From: Pseudomonas sp. R5(2019)
GTDB taxonomy: Bacteria; Pseudomonadota; Gammaproteobacteria; Pseudomonadales; Pseudomonadaceae
DNA length: 64,000 nt
NCBI RefSeq assembly: GCF_009905435.1
Contig: NZ_JAAAMT010000028.1
Span: 1 to 64,000, forward strand
Reading direction: 5' to 3'
Shown: in pieces, positions 49,313 to 60,452 of the stretch
Layout: each line of letters begins with the position of its first letter
Position numbering within the stretch: position 1 is the first letter of the stretch
Notes under the pieces: model-generated
Database searches by the model: none
What the model saw: the letters and a program-made list of their open reading frames with translations, nothing else
Told to the model about the DNA's origin: nothing
Translations under genes and position numbers: made by a program

Positions 49313-51721
49313 TTGAAGAAATCCACCGCAACACCCAATCCCGTGCCCCTCTGGCGCCAGCAACTGCACTACCGGCTCAAGGAGGGTGCGTTGATCGCCA
49401 TGGGGGCCTTGTGCCTGTACCTGTGGATGGCGCTGCTGACCTACGATCAGGCCGATCCAGGCTTCAGCCATACCAGTAACGTCGACCAGGTACAGAACGC
49501 TGCTGGCCGTGCCGGCGCCTGGTTCGCCGATGTGCTGTTCATGGTACTGGGCTATTTCGCCTACATCTTCCCGCTACTACTGGCCGTCAAGACCTATCAG
49601 ATTTTCCGTCAGCGCCATGAGCCCTGGCAGTGGAGTGGCTGGCTGATCTCCTGGCGCCTGGTCGGGCTGGTGTTCCTGGTGCTTTCCGGCGCTGCGCTGG
49701 CGCATATCCACTTTCATTCGGCGTCGAACCTGCCGGCATCGGCCGGCGGTGCACTGGGCGAGAGCCTCGGCGAACTGGCGCGCAACGCCTTGAACGTGCA
49801 GGGCAGCACCCTGTTGTTCATCGCGCTGTTTCTCTGCGGGCTGACCGTGTTTACCGACCTCTCCTGGTTCAAGGTCATGGACCTGACCGGCAAGATCACC
49901 CTGGACCTGCTCGAGCTGATCCAGGGCTCTGCCAACCGCTGGTGGGCAGCCCGCAACGAACGCAAGCAACTGGTCGCGCAGCTGCGTGAAGAGGATGAGC
50001 GGGTGCGCGACGTGGTCGCACCGGTCGTGCCAGAGCGCCGCGAGCAGGCCAAGGCCCGTGAGCGCATCATCGAGCGCGAGCAGCCACTGACCAGGCCCGT
50101 GACGGCCCGCGAACAGCCGCCAGCACCGGTGATCATCCCGCCCGCGGCGCCCAAGGCCCCCGAGCCGAGCAAGCGCGTGCAGAAGGAAAAGCAGACGCCA
50201 TTGTTCGTCGACAGCGCGGTCGAGGGCACCTTGCCACCGATCTCCATTCTCGATCCGGCCGAAAAGAAACAGGTCAATTACTCGCCTGAATCGCTGGCCG
50301 GTGTCGGTCAATTGCTGGAAATCAAACTCAAGGAATTCGGCGTCGAAGTCTTGGTGGACTCCATCCATCCGGGCCCGGTGATTACCCGTTACGAAATTCA
50401 GCCCGCGGCCGGCGTCAAGGTCAGCCGCATCGCCAACCTGGCGAAAGACCTGGCGCGTTCGTTGGCCGTTACCAGCGTTCGGGTAGTGGAAGTGATTCCG
50501 GGCAAGACCACGGTCGGTATCGAAATCCCCAACGAAGACCGGCAGATGGTGCGCTTCTCCGAAGTGCTGTCGTCGCCGCAGTACGACGAGGCCAAGTCGC
50601 CTGTCACGCTGGCGCTGGGCCACGACATCGGCGGCAAGCCGGTCATTACCGACCTGGCCAAGATGCCGCACCTGCTGGTGGCCGGTACCACCGGTTCCGG
50701 TAAGTCGGTGGGCGTGAACGCGATGATTCTGTCGATCCTGTTCAAATCCAGCCCCGAAGACGCCAAACTGATCATGATCGACCCGAAAATGCTCGAGTTG
50801 TCGATCTATGAAGGTATTCCCCACCTGCTGTGCCCGGTGGTGACCGACATGAAGGACGCCGCCAATGCCCTGCGCTGGAGCGTGGCCGAGATGGAGCGCC
50901 GCTACAAGCTGATGGCGGCCATGGGCGTGCGAAACCTGGCGGGCTTCAACCGCAAGATCAAGGACGCCGAGGAAGAGGGTGCGCCACTGAGCGATCCGCT
51001 GTACAAGCGCGAAAGCATGCACGATGAAGCGCCATTGCTGAAAACGTTGCCAACCATCGTTGTCGTGGTCGACGAATTTGCCGACATGATGATGATCGTC
51101 GGCAAGAAGGTTGAAGAGCTGATCGCCCGTATCGCCCAGAAAGCGCGGGCGGCCGGTATTCACCTGATCCTCGCGACCCAGCGTCCGTCGGTGGATGTGA
51201 TCACAGGCCTGATCAAGGCCAACATCCCGACCCGCATGGCGTTCCAGGTGTCGAGCAAGATCGACTCGCGGACCATCATCGACCAGGGCGGTGCCGAGCA
51301 ATTGCTGGGCCATGGTGACATGCTCTACATGCCACCAGGCACCAGCCTGCCGATTCGGGTCCACGGTGCGTTCGTTTCCGACGAAGAGGTGCATCGGGTG
51401 GTCGAGGCCTGGAAACTGCGTGGCGCGCCGGACTACAACGACGATATCCTCAATGGCGTCGAGGAGGCCGGCAGCGGCTTCGAGAATGGCGGTGGCGGTG
51501 AGGGTGGCGACGATGCTGAAACCGATGCGCTGTATGACGAAGCCGTACAGTTCGTGCTCGAAAGCCGTCGCGCCTCCATTTCGGCAGTCCAGCGCAAGCT
51601 CAAGATTGGCTACAACCGCGCGGCACGGATGATCGAGGCGATGGAAATGGCCGGCGTGGTCACGGCCATGAACACCAACGGCTCGCGTGAAGTGATTGCG
51701 CCAGGGCCGATGCGCGATTGA
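49313..51721 (+). CDS. ftsK: DNA translocase FtsK
   Basis: FtsK (802 aa) pumps DNA at the division septum and activates XerCD at dif. Four or so membrane helices occupy residues ~20-190. A Pro/Arg/Glu-rich linker (~200-290) is short compared with E. coli. The motor has Walker A GTTGSGKS (~457-464) and Walker [12 protein letters not shown]. The gamma winged helix is at the end ([28 protein letters not shown]). The start is TTG, with AGGA 12 nt before it; no in-frame ATG precedes TM1. LolA and RarA follow. Confidence 0.96.
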   Translation: MKKSTATPNPVPLWRQQLHYRLKEGALIAMGALCLYLWMALLTYDQADPGFSHTSNVDQVQNAAGRAGAWFADVLFMVLGYFAYIFPLLLAVKTYQIFRQRHEPWQWSGWLISWRLVGLVFLVLSGAALAHIHFHSASNLPASAGGALGESLGELARNALNVQGSTLLFIALFLCGLTVFTDLSWFKVMDLTGKITLDLLELIQGSANRWWAARNERKQLVAQLREEDERVRDVVAPVVPERREQAKARERIIEREQPLTRPVTAREQPPAPVIIPPAAPKAPEPSKRVQKEKQTPLFVDSAVEGTLPPISILDPAEKKQVNYSPESLAGVGQLLEIKLKEFGVEVLVDSIHPGPVITRYEIQPAAGVKVSRIANLAKDLARSLAVTSVRVVEVIPGKTTVGIEIPNEDRQMVRFSEVLSSPQYDEAKSPVTLALGHDIGGKPVITDLAKMPHLLVAGTTGSGKSVGVNAMILSILFKSSPEDAKLIMIDPKMLELSIYEGIPHLLCPVVTDMKDAANALRWSVAEMERRYKLMAAMGVRNLAGFNRKIKDAEEEGAPLSDPLYKRESMHDEAPLLKTLPTIVVVVDEFADMMMIVGKKVEELIARIAQKARAAGIHLILATQRPSVDVITGLIKANIPTRMAFQVSSKIDSRTIIDQGGAEQLLGHGDMLYMPPGTSLPIRVHGAFVSDEEVHRVVEAWKLRGAPDYNDDILNGVEEAGSGFENGGGGEGGDDAETDALYDEAVQFVLESRRASISAVQRKLKIGYNRAARMIEAMEMAGVVTAMNTNGSREVIAPGPMRD

Positions 51722-51778
51722 TTGATATTGCCGGCCGCTGCACAGTGGCCGGTCTATTTACTTTGAATGAGGATTCCC

Positions 51779-52402
51779 ATGCGCCTGATCCGCATGTTGT
51801 TGGTCTCTGCACTGACGTTCGCCGTACTGCCGGCTCATGCAGATGAAAAGGACGTAGCTCGCCTGACTCAGCTGTTAGAGAAATCTCAGACGCTGAGTGC
51901 GAGATTTTCCCAGTTGACCCTGGATGGCAGTGGCACGCAATTGCAGGAAACTGCTGGCGAAATGTCGGTCCAGCGTCCGGGGTTGTTCTACTGGCATACC
52001 GATGCGCCGCAAGAGCAACTGATGGTGTCCGATGGCAAGAAAGTCTCGCTGTGGGACCCTGACCTGGAGCAGGTCACGATCAAGACCCTCGACCAACGCC
52101 TGAACCAGACTCCGGCCCTGTTGCTGTCCGGTGACGTGTCGAAGATCAGTCAGAGTTTTGACATCACCGCCAAGGAAACCGGCGGCGTGATCGATTTCAC
52201 GCTCAAGCCCAAATCCAAGGACACCCTGTTCGACTCCCTGCGCCTGTCGTTTCGCAACGGGATGATCAACGACATGCAACTGATCGACAGCGTTGGCCAG
52301 CGCACCAATATCCTCTTCACCGGGGTCAAGGCCAACGAGCCGATCGCAGCCAGCAAATTCAAGTTCGACATCCCCAAAGGGGCTGATGTCATTCAAGAGT
52401 AA
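51779..52402 (+). CDS. lolA: Outer-membrane lipoprotein carrier protein LolA
   Basis: LolA (207 aa with signal peptide) carries lipoproteins across the periplasm from LolCDE to LolB. The signal peptide is residues 1-~20, ending in VLPAHA before DEKD. The mature beta-barrel half shows [19 protein letters not shown], the hydrophobic lining of the family. ATG 51779 has TGAGGATT upstream, in preference to an ATG at 51767. It lies between ftsK and rarA, the standard arrangement. Confidence 0.95.
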   Translation: MRLIRMLLVSALTFAVLPAHADEKDVARLTQLLEKSQTLSARFSQLTLDGSGTQLQETAGEMSVQRPGLFYWHTDAPQEQLMVSDGKKVSLWDPDLEQVTIKTLDQRLNQTPALLLSGDVSKISQSFDITAKETGGVIDFTLKPKSKDTLFDSLRLSFRNGMINDMQLIDSVGQRTNILFTGVKANEPIAASKFKFDIPKGADVIQE

Positions 52403-52422
52403 TCGAGGTTCGCCCCGCGCCC

Positions 52423-53744
52423 ATGGATCTGTTTCGTAGTGAACCCATCGCCCAGCCGTTGGCCGCGCGTTTGCGCCCGGCCAACCTGGACGAGTACGTC
52501 GGTCAGGAGCATGTGCTCGGTCGCGGCAAACCCCTGCGCGAAGCGCTGGAGCAGGGCGCCCTGCATTCGATGATCTTCTGGGGCCCGCCCGGGGTCGGCA
52601 AGACCACCCTGGCGCGGCTGCTGGCCAAGGTCTCGGATGCGCATTTCGAAACCGTTTCGGCGGTCCTGGCGGGCGTGAAAGAGATTCGCCAGGCGGTCGA
52701 GATCGCAAAGCAACAAGCCGCTCAGTACGGCCGGCGCACCATTCTCTTCGTCGACGAAGTGCACCGCTTCAACAAATCCCAGCAGGATGCGTTCTTGCCC
52801 TACGTGGAAGACGGCACCCTGATCTTTATCGGTGCGACCACCGAGAACCCTTCCTTTGAGCTGAACAACGCTTTGCTCTCGCGAGCGCGGGTGTATGTGC
52901 TCAAAAGCCTGGACGAAGCGGCCCTGCGCAAGCTGGTGCAGCGCGCCCTGAGCGAAGATCGCGGCCTGGGCAAGCGCCACCTGACACTCGGCGAGGACGG
53001 TTTCAAGATGCTCCTGGCCGCCGCCGATGGCGATGGCCGCCGACTGCTGAACTTGCTGGAAAACGCTTCGGACCTGGCCGAAGACCACAGCGAAATCGGT
53101 ATCGAGCTGCTGCAAAGCCTGCTCGGGGATACCCGTCGTCGCTTCGACAAAGGCGGCGAAGCGTTCTATGACCAGATCTCGGCGTTGCACAAATCTGTGC
53201 GCGGTTCCAACCCGGACGCGGCGCTGTACTGGTTTGCGCGCATGCTCGATGGCGGTTGCGACCCGCTGTACATCGCCCGGCGCGTGGTGCGCATGGCCAG
53301 CGAGGACATCGGCAACGCTGACCCGCGTGCCTTGAGCCTGTGCCTGGCGGCCTGGGACGTGCAAGAGCGCCTCGGCAGCCCGGAAGGCGAACTGGCGGTC
53401 TCCCAGGCCATCGTGTACCTGGCCTGTGCACCGAAAAGCAACGCGGTGTACATGGGCTTCAAGGCCGCGATGCGCGAAGCGGCCGAGCATGGTTCGCTGG
53501 AGGTGCCGCTGCACCTGCGCAATGCGCCGACCAAATTGATGAAGCAACTGGGCTACGGTGACGAATATCGCTACGCCCATGACGAGCCGGAGGCCTACGC
53601 GGCGGGTGAGGACTATTTCCCCGAGGCGCTTGAGCCGCGGCCCTATTACCAACCGGTGCCGCGCGGGCTTGAATTGAAGATTCGCGAGAAACTCGGGCAC
53701 CTGGCGGAGCTTGACCGATTGAGTCCCCGGCAGCGGAGAAAACC

Positions 53745-53748
<4 letters not shown>
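52423..53748 (+). CDS. rarA: Replication-associated recombination protein RarA
   Basis: A 441-aa AAA+ ATPase of the RarA/MgsA/WRNIP1 family acting at stalled replication forks. Walker A is [15 protein letters not shown] (~residues 47-61) and Walker B is [16 protein letters not shown] sensor block [19 protein letters not shown] follows. The C-terminal tetramerisation domain ends in [20 protein letters not shown]-like text. It overlaps the next gene by 4 bp and follows lolA by 20 nt. Confidence 0.95.
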
Positions 53749-55416
<1,668 letters not shown>

Positions 55417-56811
55417 ATGGAATTTCTGCCGCTGTTCCATAACCTGCGAGGCAGCCGTGTGCTGGTCGTAGGGGGAGGCGAAATTGCCTTGCGCAAGTCG
55501 CGTCTGCTGGCTGACGCTGGCGCAGTGTTGCGCGTGGTTGCGCCCCAGATCGAAGCGCAATTGGCGCAGTTGGTCGAGGGCAGCGGCGGCGAAACTCTGT
55601 TACGGGGCTATGACGAAGCGGACATGGACGGCTGCCAGTTGATCATCGCCGCCACCGACGACCAGGCGCTCAATGCCCAGGTTTCCGGTGATGCCAAGCG
55701 TCGTTGCGTGCCCGTCAATGTGGTTGACGCGCCTGCCCTGTGCAGCGTCATCTTTCCGGCCATCGTTGACCGCTCGCCGCTGGTGGTGGCGGTCTCCAGC
55801 GGTGGCGACGCCCCGGTGCTGGCGCGGTTGATCCGGGCCAAGATGGAAACCTGGATTCCGTCTGCTTATGGCGAGCTGGCCGGTTTGGCGGCGCGCTTTC
55901 GCGCACGGGTCAAGAGTTTGTACCCGGATGTACAGCAGCGTCGCGCGTTCTGGGAAGAGGTGTTCCAAGGCCCGATTGCCGATCGCCAGCTGTCGGGGCA
56001 GGGCGCCGAGGCCGAGCGCCTGCTTCAGGAAAAGCTCGACGGTGCGCCACCGCATGCACCCGGTGAGGTGTATCTGGTAGGAGCCGGCCCGGGCGACCCG
56101 GACCTGCTGACCTTCCGCGCCTTGCGGTTGATGCAGCAGGCCGATGTGGTGCTGTATGACCGCCTGGTGGCTCCGGCGATCCTTGAGCTATGCCGACGCG
56201 ATGCCGAACGACTTTATGTCGGCAAGCGCCGCGCCGATCACGCGGTGCCGCAAGACCAGATCAACCAGCAGCTGGTGATCCTGGCCAAGCAGGGCAAGCG
56301 TGTGCTGCGGCTCAAGGGCGGCGACCCGTTTATCTTTGGTCGTGGCGGTGAAGAGATCGAGGAGCTGGCTGCTCATGGCATTCCGTTCCAGGTCGTCCCC
56401 GGCATTACCGCCGCCAGTGGCTGTGCGGCTTACGCCGGTATTCCGCTGACTCACCGTGATTATGCCCAGTCGGTGCGCTTTATCACCGGCCACCTCAAGG
56501 ATGGGACCAGTGACCTGCCATGGGATGACCTGGTCGCGCCGGCTCAGACCCTGGTGTTCTACATGGGCCTGGTCGGCTTGCCGGTTATCTGCCAGCAGCT
56601 GATCATGCACGGCCGTTCCGCCGATACGCCTGCGGCCTTGATTCAGCAGGGCACCACGGTCAATCAGCGGGTCTTTACCGGCACGCTGGCGGACTTGCCA
56701 AACCTGGTTGCCGAGCATGAGGTGCATGCACCGACGCTGGTGATCGTGGGTGAAGTGGTGCAGTTGCGTGAGAAGCTGGCGTGGTTTGAAGGCGCTCAAG
56801 CGTTGAATTGA
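55417..56811 (+). CDS. cysG: Sirohaem synthase CysG (trifunctional)
   Basis: A 464-aa fusion with two functions. The N-terminal precorrin-2 dehydrogenase/ferrochelatase (1-~200) has the NAD motif [22 protein letters not shown]. The C-terminal uroporphyrinogen-III methyltransferase (~215-460) has [30 protein letters not shown] and YVGKR. It makes sirohaem for sulfite and nitrite reductases. Start ATG 55417 follows the serS stop with no gap, so translation is coupled. A REP pair follows its stop. Confidence 0.96.
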   Translation: MEFLPLFHNLRGSRVLVVGGGEIALRKSRLLADAGAVLRVVAPQIEAQLAQLVEGSGGETLLRGYDEADMDGCQLIIAATDDQALNAQVSGDAKRRCVPVNVVDAPALCSVIFPAIVDRSPLVVAVSSGGDAPVLARLIRAKMETWIPSAYGELAGLAARFRARVKSLYPDVQQRRAFWEEVFQGPIADRQLSGQGAEAERLLQEKLDGAPPHAPGEVYLVGAGPGDPDLLTFRALRLMQQADVVLYDRLVAPAILELCRRDAERLYVGKRRADHAVPQDQINQQLVILAKQGKRVLRLKGGDPFIFGRGGEEIEELAAHGIPFQVVPGITAASGCAAYAGIPLTHRDYAQSVRFITGHLKDGTSDLPWDDLVAPAQTLVFYMGLVGLPVICQQLIMHGRSADTPAALIQQGTTVNQRVFTGTLADLPNLVAEHEVHAPTLVIVGEVVQLREKLAWFEGAQALN

Positions 56812-56813
56812 TT

Positions 56814-56902
56814 TGTGGGAGCAAGGCTTGCCTGCGATGCAGGCACCGCGGTGCAGAGGGAACACCGCGGTGATTTCATCGCGGGCAAGCCTTGCTCCCA
56901 CA
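56814..56902. repeat. REP pair (BIME-like) between cysG and yqjG
   Basis: TGTGGGAGCAAGGCTTGCC (56814 on) and its inverted copy ending GGCAAGCCTTGCTCCCACA (56902) flank a smaller palindrome, ACCGCGGT. This is the other common GGGAGCAAGGCTTGC class of REP in fluorescent pseudomonads. The yqjG stop codon lies inside the right copy. Confidence 0.9.
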
Positions 56903-57922
56903 GATGCATGACTCAAGCTTGAGGTAGTGCCCCCAGATTCCTTTTCCTGTCAACCGTTCCCGGTCATGGGGTGCGGTGAAATTCTGCTGCGGGCCTTTAG
57001 GTACGATTCCAGTCGGGTTGATCGTCTGGTGGCTGCCGTAATAGTGGTGTTTGATGTGTTCGAAACTCACCGTTTCAGCAACGCCCGGCCACTGATACAG
57101 CTCACAAATCCAGTTTGACAGGTTGGGGTAATCGGCGATGCGGCGCAGATTGCACTTGAAGTGCCCGAAATACACCGCGTCGAAACGAATCAGCGTGGTG
57201 AACAGGCGCCAGTCAGCTTCAGTCAGGTACTCGCCGGCCAGGTAGCGGCGCTTGTCCAGCAACTGTTCCAGGCGATCAAGCTCTTTGAACAGTTCGTCGA
57301 ACGCCTCCTCGTACGCACCTTGTGATGTCGCAAAGCCGGCCCGGTACACGCCGTTGTTGATGTGAGGGTAAATGCGCTCGTTCAGTTCATCGATCACGGG
57401 CCGCAGCGGCTCGGGGTAGAAGTCCAGACCGTTGCCGGTCAGTTCATCGAACGCACTGTTGAACATGCGGATGATTTCAGACGACTCATTGTTGACGATG
57501 CACTCACGCTGTCTGTCCCACAGCAGGGGCACGGTCACGCGGCCAGTGTAATTCGGGTCATCGCGGGTATAGCGCTGGTGGAGAAAGTCCAGGTGGTCGA
57601 GCTTATCGCCGGTGGAGCCTTTCGCTGGGTCGAAGGTCCAGCCGCTTTCGCGCATCAGCCAGCTCACCACTGACACGTCTACCAGGCTTTCGAGGCCTTT
57701 GAGCTTGCGAAAGATCAAGGTGCGATGCGCCCAGGGGCACGCCAGCGACACATACAGGTGATAGCGTCCGGGTTCGGCTGCAAAACCGCCGTCACCGCTG
57801 GGACCTGGCTGGCCATCGGCCGTCAGCCAGTTGCGCCGCTGCGCCTGCTCACGCTGGAACGCGCCGTCCTTGCTGCTTTCGTACCACTGGTCGCGCCATT
57901 GCCCTTCAATCAGCAGGCCCAT
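56876..57922 (-). CDS. yqjG: Glutathionyl-hydroquinone reductase (YqjG/ECM4-like)
   Basis: A 348-aa xi-class glutathione transferase that reduces glutathionyl-hydroquinones. The active-site C62 sits in SLACPWAHRTLI. FVPLLWDRQ-like text (VTVPLLWDRQRECIVNNESSEIIRMFN) and the C-terminal helical domain follow. The reading frame runs past the conserved part into the REP element, so the last ~7 residues (GSKACPR) are encoded by repeat DNA. It is divergent from nothing close; 89 nt separate it from ybiB. Confidence 0.92.
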   Translation of the reverse strand: MGLLIEGQWRDQWYESSKDGAFQREQAQRRNWLTADGQPGPSGDGGFAAEPGRYHLYVSLACPWAHRTLIFRKLKGLESLVDVSVVSWLMRESGWTFDPAKGSTGDKLDHLDFLHQRYTRDDPNYTGRVTVPLLWDRQRECIVNNESSEIIRMFNSAFDELTGNGLDFYPEPLRPVIDELNERIYPHINNGVYRAGFATSQGAYEEAFDELFKELDRLEQLLDKRRYLAGEYLTEADWRLFTTLIRFDAVYFGHFKCNLRRIADYPNLSNWICELYQWPGVAETVSFEHIKHHYYGSHQTINPTGIVPKGPQQNFTAPHDRERLTGKGIWGHYLKLESCICGSKACPR

Positions 57923-58011
57923 TCTGAACTCCTCGGTCGTTTAAACGTTGGAGCCCAGTCTACGGTGAACGGTTCGAACAAAAAGCGCAAAGGGTGGGGC
58001 GTTATGATCGA

Positions 58012-59013
58012 TCAAATCGATCGATTGCGGTTTTCCCAGTACTGGCGGGCGGTGATGAAGGCGTCTTCACGGGCGGCGCCAAGGCCGCGCAAGGCCAACG
58101 CCATGGTCGAAATCAAGGCCATTTCGCCATAGCTGTCGGTTTGCTCACCGCGCCATACTGCCAGCAACTGTGTCGGCTCCAGGCTGGCCGGTTTGACATG
58201 CCGCTGGGCGGCGAGCGCCGGCCATTCTTCGTCCCAGTCCTGGCCGCCGGTGGTGCCGTAGAGGTGGCTCGGGCTGTCCGGGTTCACTTCGATCTCGCCA
58301 CCGTCGCCCTTGATGACAATGGCGGTGTCGCCCAGTAAGGTACTGGCTGCCCGGTGAACGGCCTGGTAGCCGGGGTGGAAGATGCTCTGCAGGCCGCAGC
58401 GGGCGCCGAGCGGGTTGAGTACGCGGGCCAGGGAGTGAATCGGCGAGCGTAACCCCAGGGTGTTGCGCAGGTCGATCATGCGCTGCAGGCGCGGCGCCCA
58501 GTCCATCAACGGGGAAAACGCCAGGTGCTGGGTGTCCAGCGCCTGGCCGACGCTGGCCCAGTCGCGGCACAGCGGGATGTTCAAGGTGTGCAGCAGCTGC
58601 TCGGTGTACATCCGCCCGGCGGTGTGAGCGCCGCCACCGTGCATGAGGATCCGCACACCATTGCCAGCCAGGCATTTGGCGGCCAGCAGGTACCAGGGCA
58701 GGTGGCGTTTCTTGCCCGCGTAGGTCGGCCAGTCCAGGTCCACCGCAAGGGCTGGGGCGTGCAGGCGCTCACGCAGGGCTTCGGTAAAGCCGGCCAGTTC
58801 GTCCGGGCTTTCCTCCTTGTGCCGAAGCAACATCAGGAAGGCACCCAGCTGGGTGTCTTCGACTTTATCGTCGAGCAGCAAGCCCATGGCTTCGCGGGCT
58901 TCCTCTCGTGTGAGGCTGCGCGCGCCGCGCTTGCCCTTGCCGAGAATGCGAACGAACTGGGCGAACGGGTGTTCGGCCGGGGTTTCGGTGATCAGTGCTG
59001 GGTGGTCGGTCAT
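58012..59013 (-). CDS. ybiB: TrpD2-like protein YbiB
   Basis: A 333-aa member of the anthranilate phosphoribosyltransferase-like family. YbiB of E. coli dimerises, binds nucleic acids and is not a Trp enzyme. The helical N-domain (~10-80, REEAREAMGLLLDDKVEDTQLGAFLMLLR) and the GARCGLQSIFHPGY region in the larger domain fit. Its start overlaps the tusE stop (ATGA), so it is the last gene of tusDCBE-ybiB. The grouping hints at RNA-related work but proves nothing. Confidence 0.85.
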   Translation of the reverse strand: MTDHPALITETPAEHPFAQFVRILGKGKRGARSLTREEAREAMGLLLDDKVEDTQLGAFLMLLRHKEESPDELAGFTEALRERLHAPALAVDLDWPTYAGKKRHLPWYLLAAKCLAGNGVRILMHGGGAHTAGRMYTEQLLHTLNIPLCRDWASVGQALDTQHLAFSPLMDWAPRLQRMIDLRNTLGLRSPIHSLARVLNPLGARCGLQSIFHPGYQAVHRAASTLLGDTAIVIKGDGGEIEVNPDSPSHLYGTTGGQDWDEEWPALAAQRHVKPASLEPTQLLAVWRGEQTDSYGEMALISTMALALRGLGAAREDAFITARQYWENRNRSI

Positions 59014-59345
59014 ATGCAGTTGGTCGGCTTGGGCAGGCCCGCCAGCTTGGCGGCGAGTTTGGCAGGGGTGCCATTGAAGAGTCGATTAAGGTGCAGGCTG
59101 TTGCCTTTCTCCGGGCCGAGTTTCAGGGCCGTGTATTTGATCAGCGGGCGGGTCGCCGGTGACAACTGGAATTCCTGGTAGAACTGGCGCAACAGTGTCA
59201 GCACTTCCCAGTGGTCAGGGCTCAGGGCCAGCTCTTCGCGGGTAGCGAGGGCTTCAGCGACTTCAGGCGACCAGTCGTTGAGGTCGGCCAGATAGCCGTC
59301 CTTGTCCAGTGGGATGTGGCGCTCTGCAACGATCAAGGTACTCAT
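59010..59345 (-). CDS. tusE: Sulfurtransferase TusE (DsrC family)
   Basis: TusE takes persulfide from TusBCD and hands it to MnmA. The 111-aa protein has the DsrC-fold helices (DWSPEVAEALATREELALS, HWEVLTLLRQFYQEFQLSP) and the essential penultimate cysteine C110 (PKPTNC-I). ATG 59345 is preferred over a TTG two codons upstream. It overlaps tusB by 4 bp and ybiB by 4 bp. Confidence 0.95.
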   Translation of the reverse strand: MSTLIVAERHIPLDKDGYLADLNDWSPEVAEALATREELALSPDHWEVLTLLRQFYQEFQLSPATRPLIKYTALKLGPEKGNSLHLNRLFNGTPAKLAAKLAGLPKPTNCI

Positions 59346-59629
59346 AGCCAACTGTTGACCTTATCGAAGCGAATGGACAGCTCGACGAAACCGGGGTAGT
59401 CGATTTGCTGGGCGTCGCTGCTAATGTTGCGGGCCTGGAGGTCTTCTTGCAGAGCGAACAGTCGGGCGCCGAGATGGTTGAGCTTGCGCTGCGGCTCGCT
59501 ACCTGGCTGCAGGGCGTACACCGCGTCGCCAGTCAGCAGGATCGCATCAGCGTTGCCCAGCAGGCGCAGGCAGCTGTCCAGGCGGTTGTCGCCGAACGGG
59601 GAGTGGGACAGCACATGCAAGGTAGTCAT
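59342..59629 (-). CDS. tusB: Sulfurtransferase complex subunit TusB
   Basis: A 95-aa DsrH-family subunit of the TusBCD heterohexamer. MTTLHVLSHSPFGDNRLDSCLRLL and the aliphatic AILLTGDAVYAL strand fit the family. No catalytic cysteine is needed in this subunit. It is coupled to tusC (TGATG) and tusE (ATGA). Confidence 0.94.
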   Translation of the reverse strand: MTTLHVLSHSPFGDNRLDSCLRLLGNADAILLTGDAVYALQPGSEPQRKLNHLGARLFALQEDLQARNISSDAQQIDYPGFVELSIRFDKVNSWL

Positions 59630-59988
59630 CAGAGGGTAATCACCTGATCGTAGCGGTCGACAAGGGCTTTGAGGTCCTTGTCGGCCAACAATTGTACTTC
59701 CAGGCCCAGGCCTTTGGCGTCGATGCCGCGCTCGGCCAAACTGGAGCTGCAGGCGTAGAGGTCTTCAATGCCGAACATGGGCAGGGCTTGCAGGTTGGCG
59801 GTGAGGTTTTTCTGCTGCACCTGGGTTGGCTGCTGGTCAGGCAGCAGTTGGAACACGCCATCATCGAGAAACAGCATCCCCAGCGGTAAATCAAAGGCGC
59901 CACCGGCCAGCACGATATCCAGTGCCTCACGCGCGCCGGGGCCGGACCACGGGGCCTGGCGGCTGATCAGCAGCATTGATTTAGCCAT
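59629..59988 (-). CDS. tusC: Sulfurtransferase complex subunit TusC
   Basis: A 119-aa DsrF-family subunit of TusBCD. The family blocks LLISRQAPWSGPGAREALDIVLAGGAFD and PMFGIEDLYACSSSLAERGI are visible. ATG 59988 is chosen, since the extension to 60051 overlaps tusD and is not conserved. The stop overlaps the tusB start by one base. Confidence 0.94.
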   Translation of the reverse strand: MAKSMLLISRQAPWSGPGAREALDIVLAGGAFDLPLGMLFLDDGVFQLLPDQQPTQVQQKNLTANLQALPMFGIEDLYACSSSLAERGIDAKGLGLEVQLLADKDLKALVDRYDQVITL

Positions 59989-59989
59989 T

Positions 59990-60382
59990 TCAGTGCCCTC
60001 CAAAGCAGACAAGTCGATCGGCCAACTGCACTGCTTCATGCAGTTGCCCAAGGCCGGACAACTCCCATGGTGCAGGTAGATTTACGGCGGAGCGCTGATA
60101 GCGCTGGGCTTCCTCCTCATTCAGCACGCCACGACGAAGGGCGGCGGCGATACATACCACGGCATCCAGGTTGTGCTGGCTGACAAATTCGCGCCATTGC
60201 GCCGCGGTGTCCTGCTCGTCCTGAGGGCTGACGATATTGCCCGAGGCGCTGTGCACACCGTCCTGATAGAAAAACAAACGGACAATTTCATGCCCGCCCG
60301 CCAGCGCCGCCTGAGCGAACAGCAGGGCGCGGCGGGAAGAGGGCGCGTGGGCGGGGGCGAATACGGCAATGGCGAATTTCAT
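59990..60382 (-). CDS. tusD: Sulfurtransferase complex subunit TusD
   Basis: The catalytic DsrE-family subunit (130 aa) that receives sulfur from TusA at C77 (DAVVCIAAALRRGV), matching C78 of E. coli TusD. The N-terminal MKFAIAVFAPAH strand is typical. It is the first gene of the tusDCBE-ybiB operon, 1 nt from tusC. The product of this relay is used by MnmA, encoded near 38 kb. Confidence 0.95.
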   Translation of the reverse strand: MKFAIAVFAPAHAPSSRRALLFAQAALAGGHEIVRLFFYQDGVHSASGNIVSPQDEQDTAAQWREFVSQHNLDAVVCIAAALRRGVLNEEEAQRYQRSAVNLPAPWELSGLGQLHEAVQLADRLVCFGGH

Positions 60383-60452
60383 GGTCGACTCTGTCAGCAA
60401 ATCTGTCGGAATGATAAAGCCAGCCGCCGTAAAAAGCCCGCGCCCGCATCAA

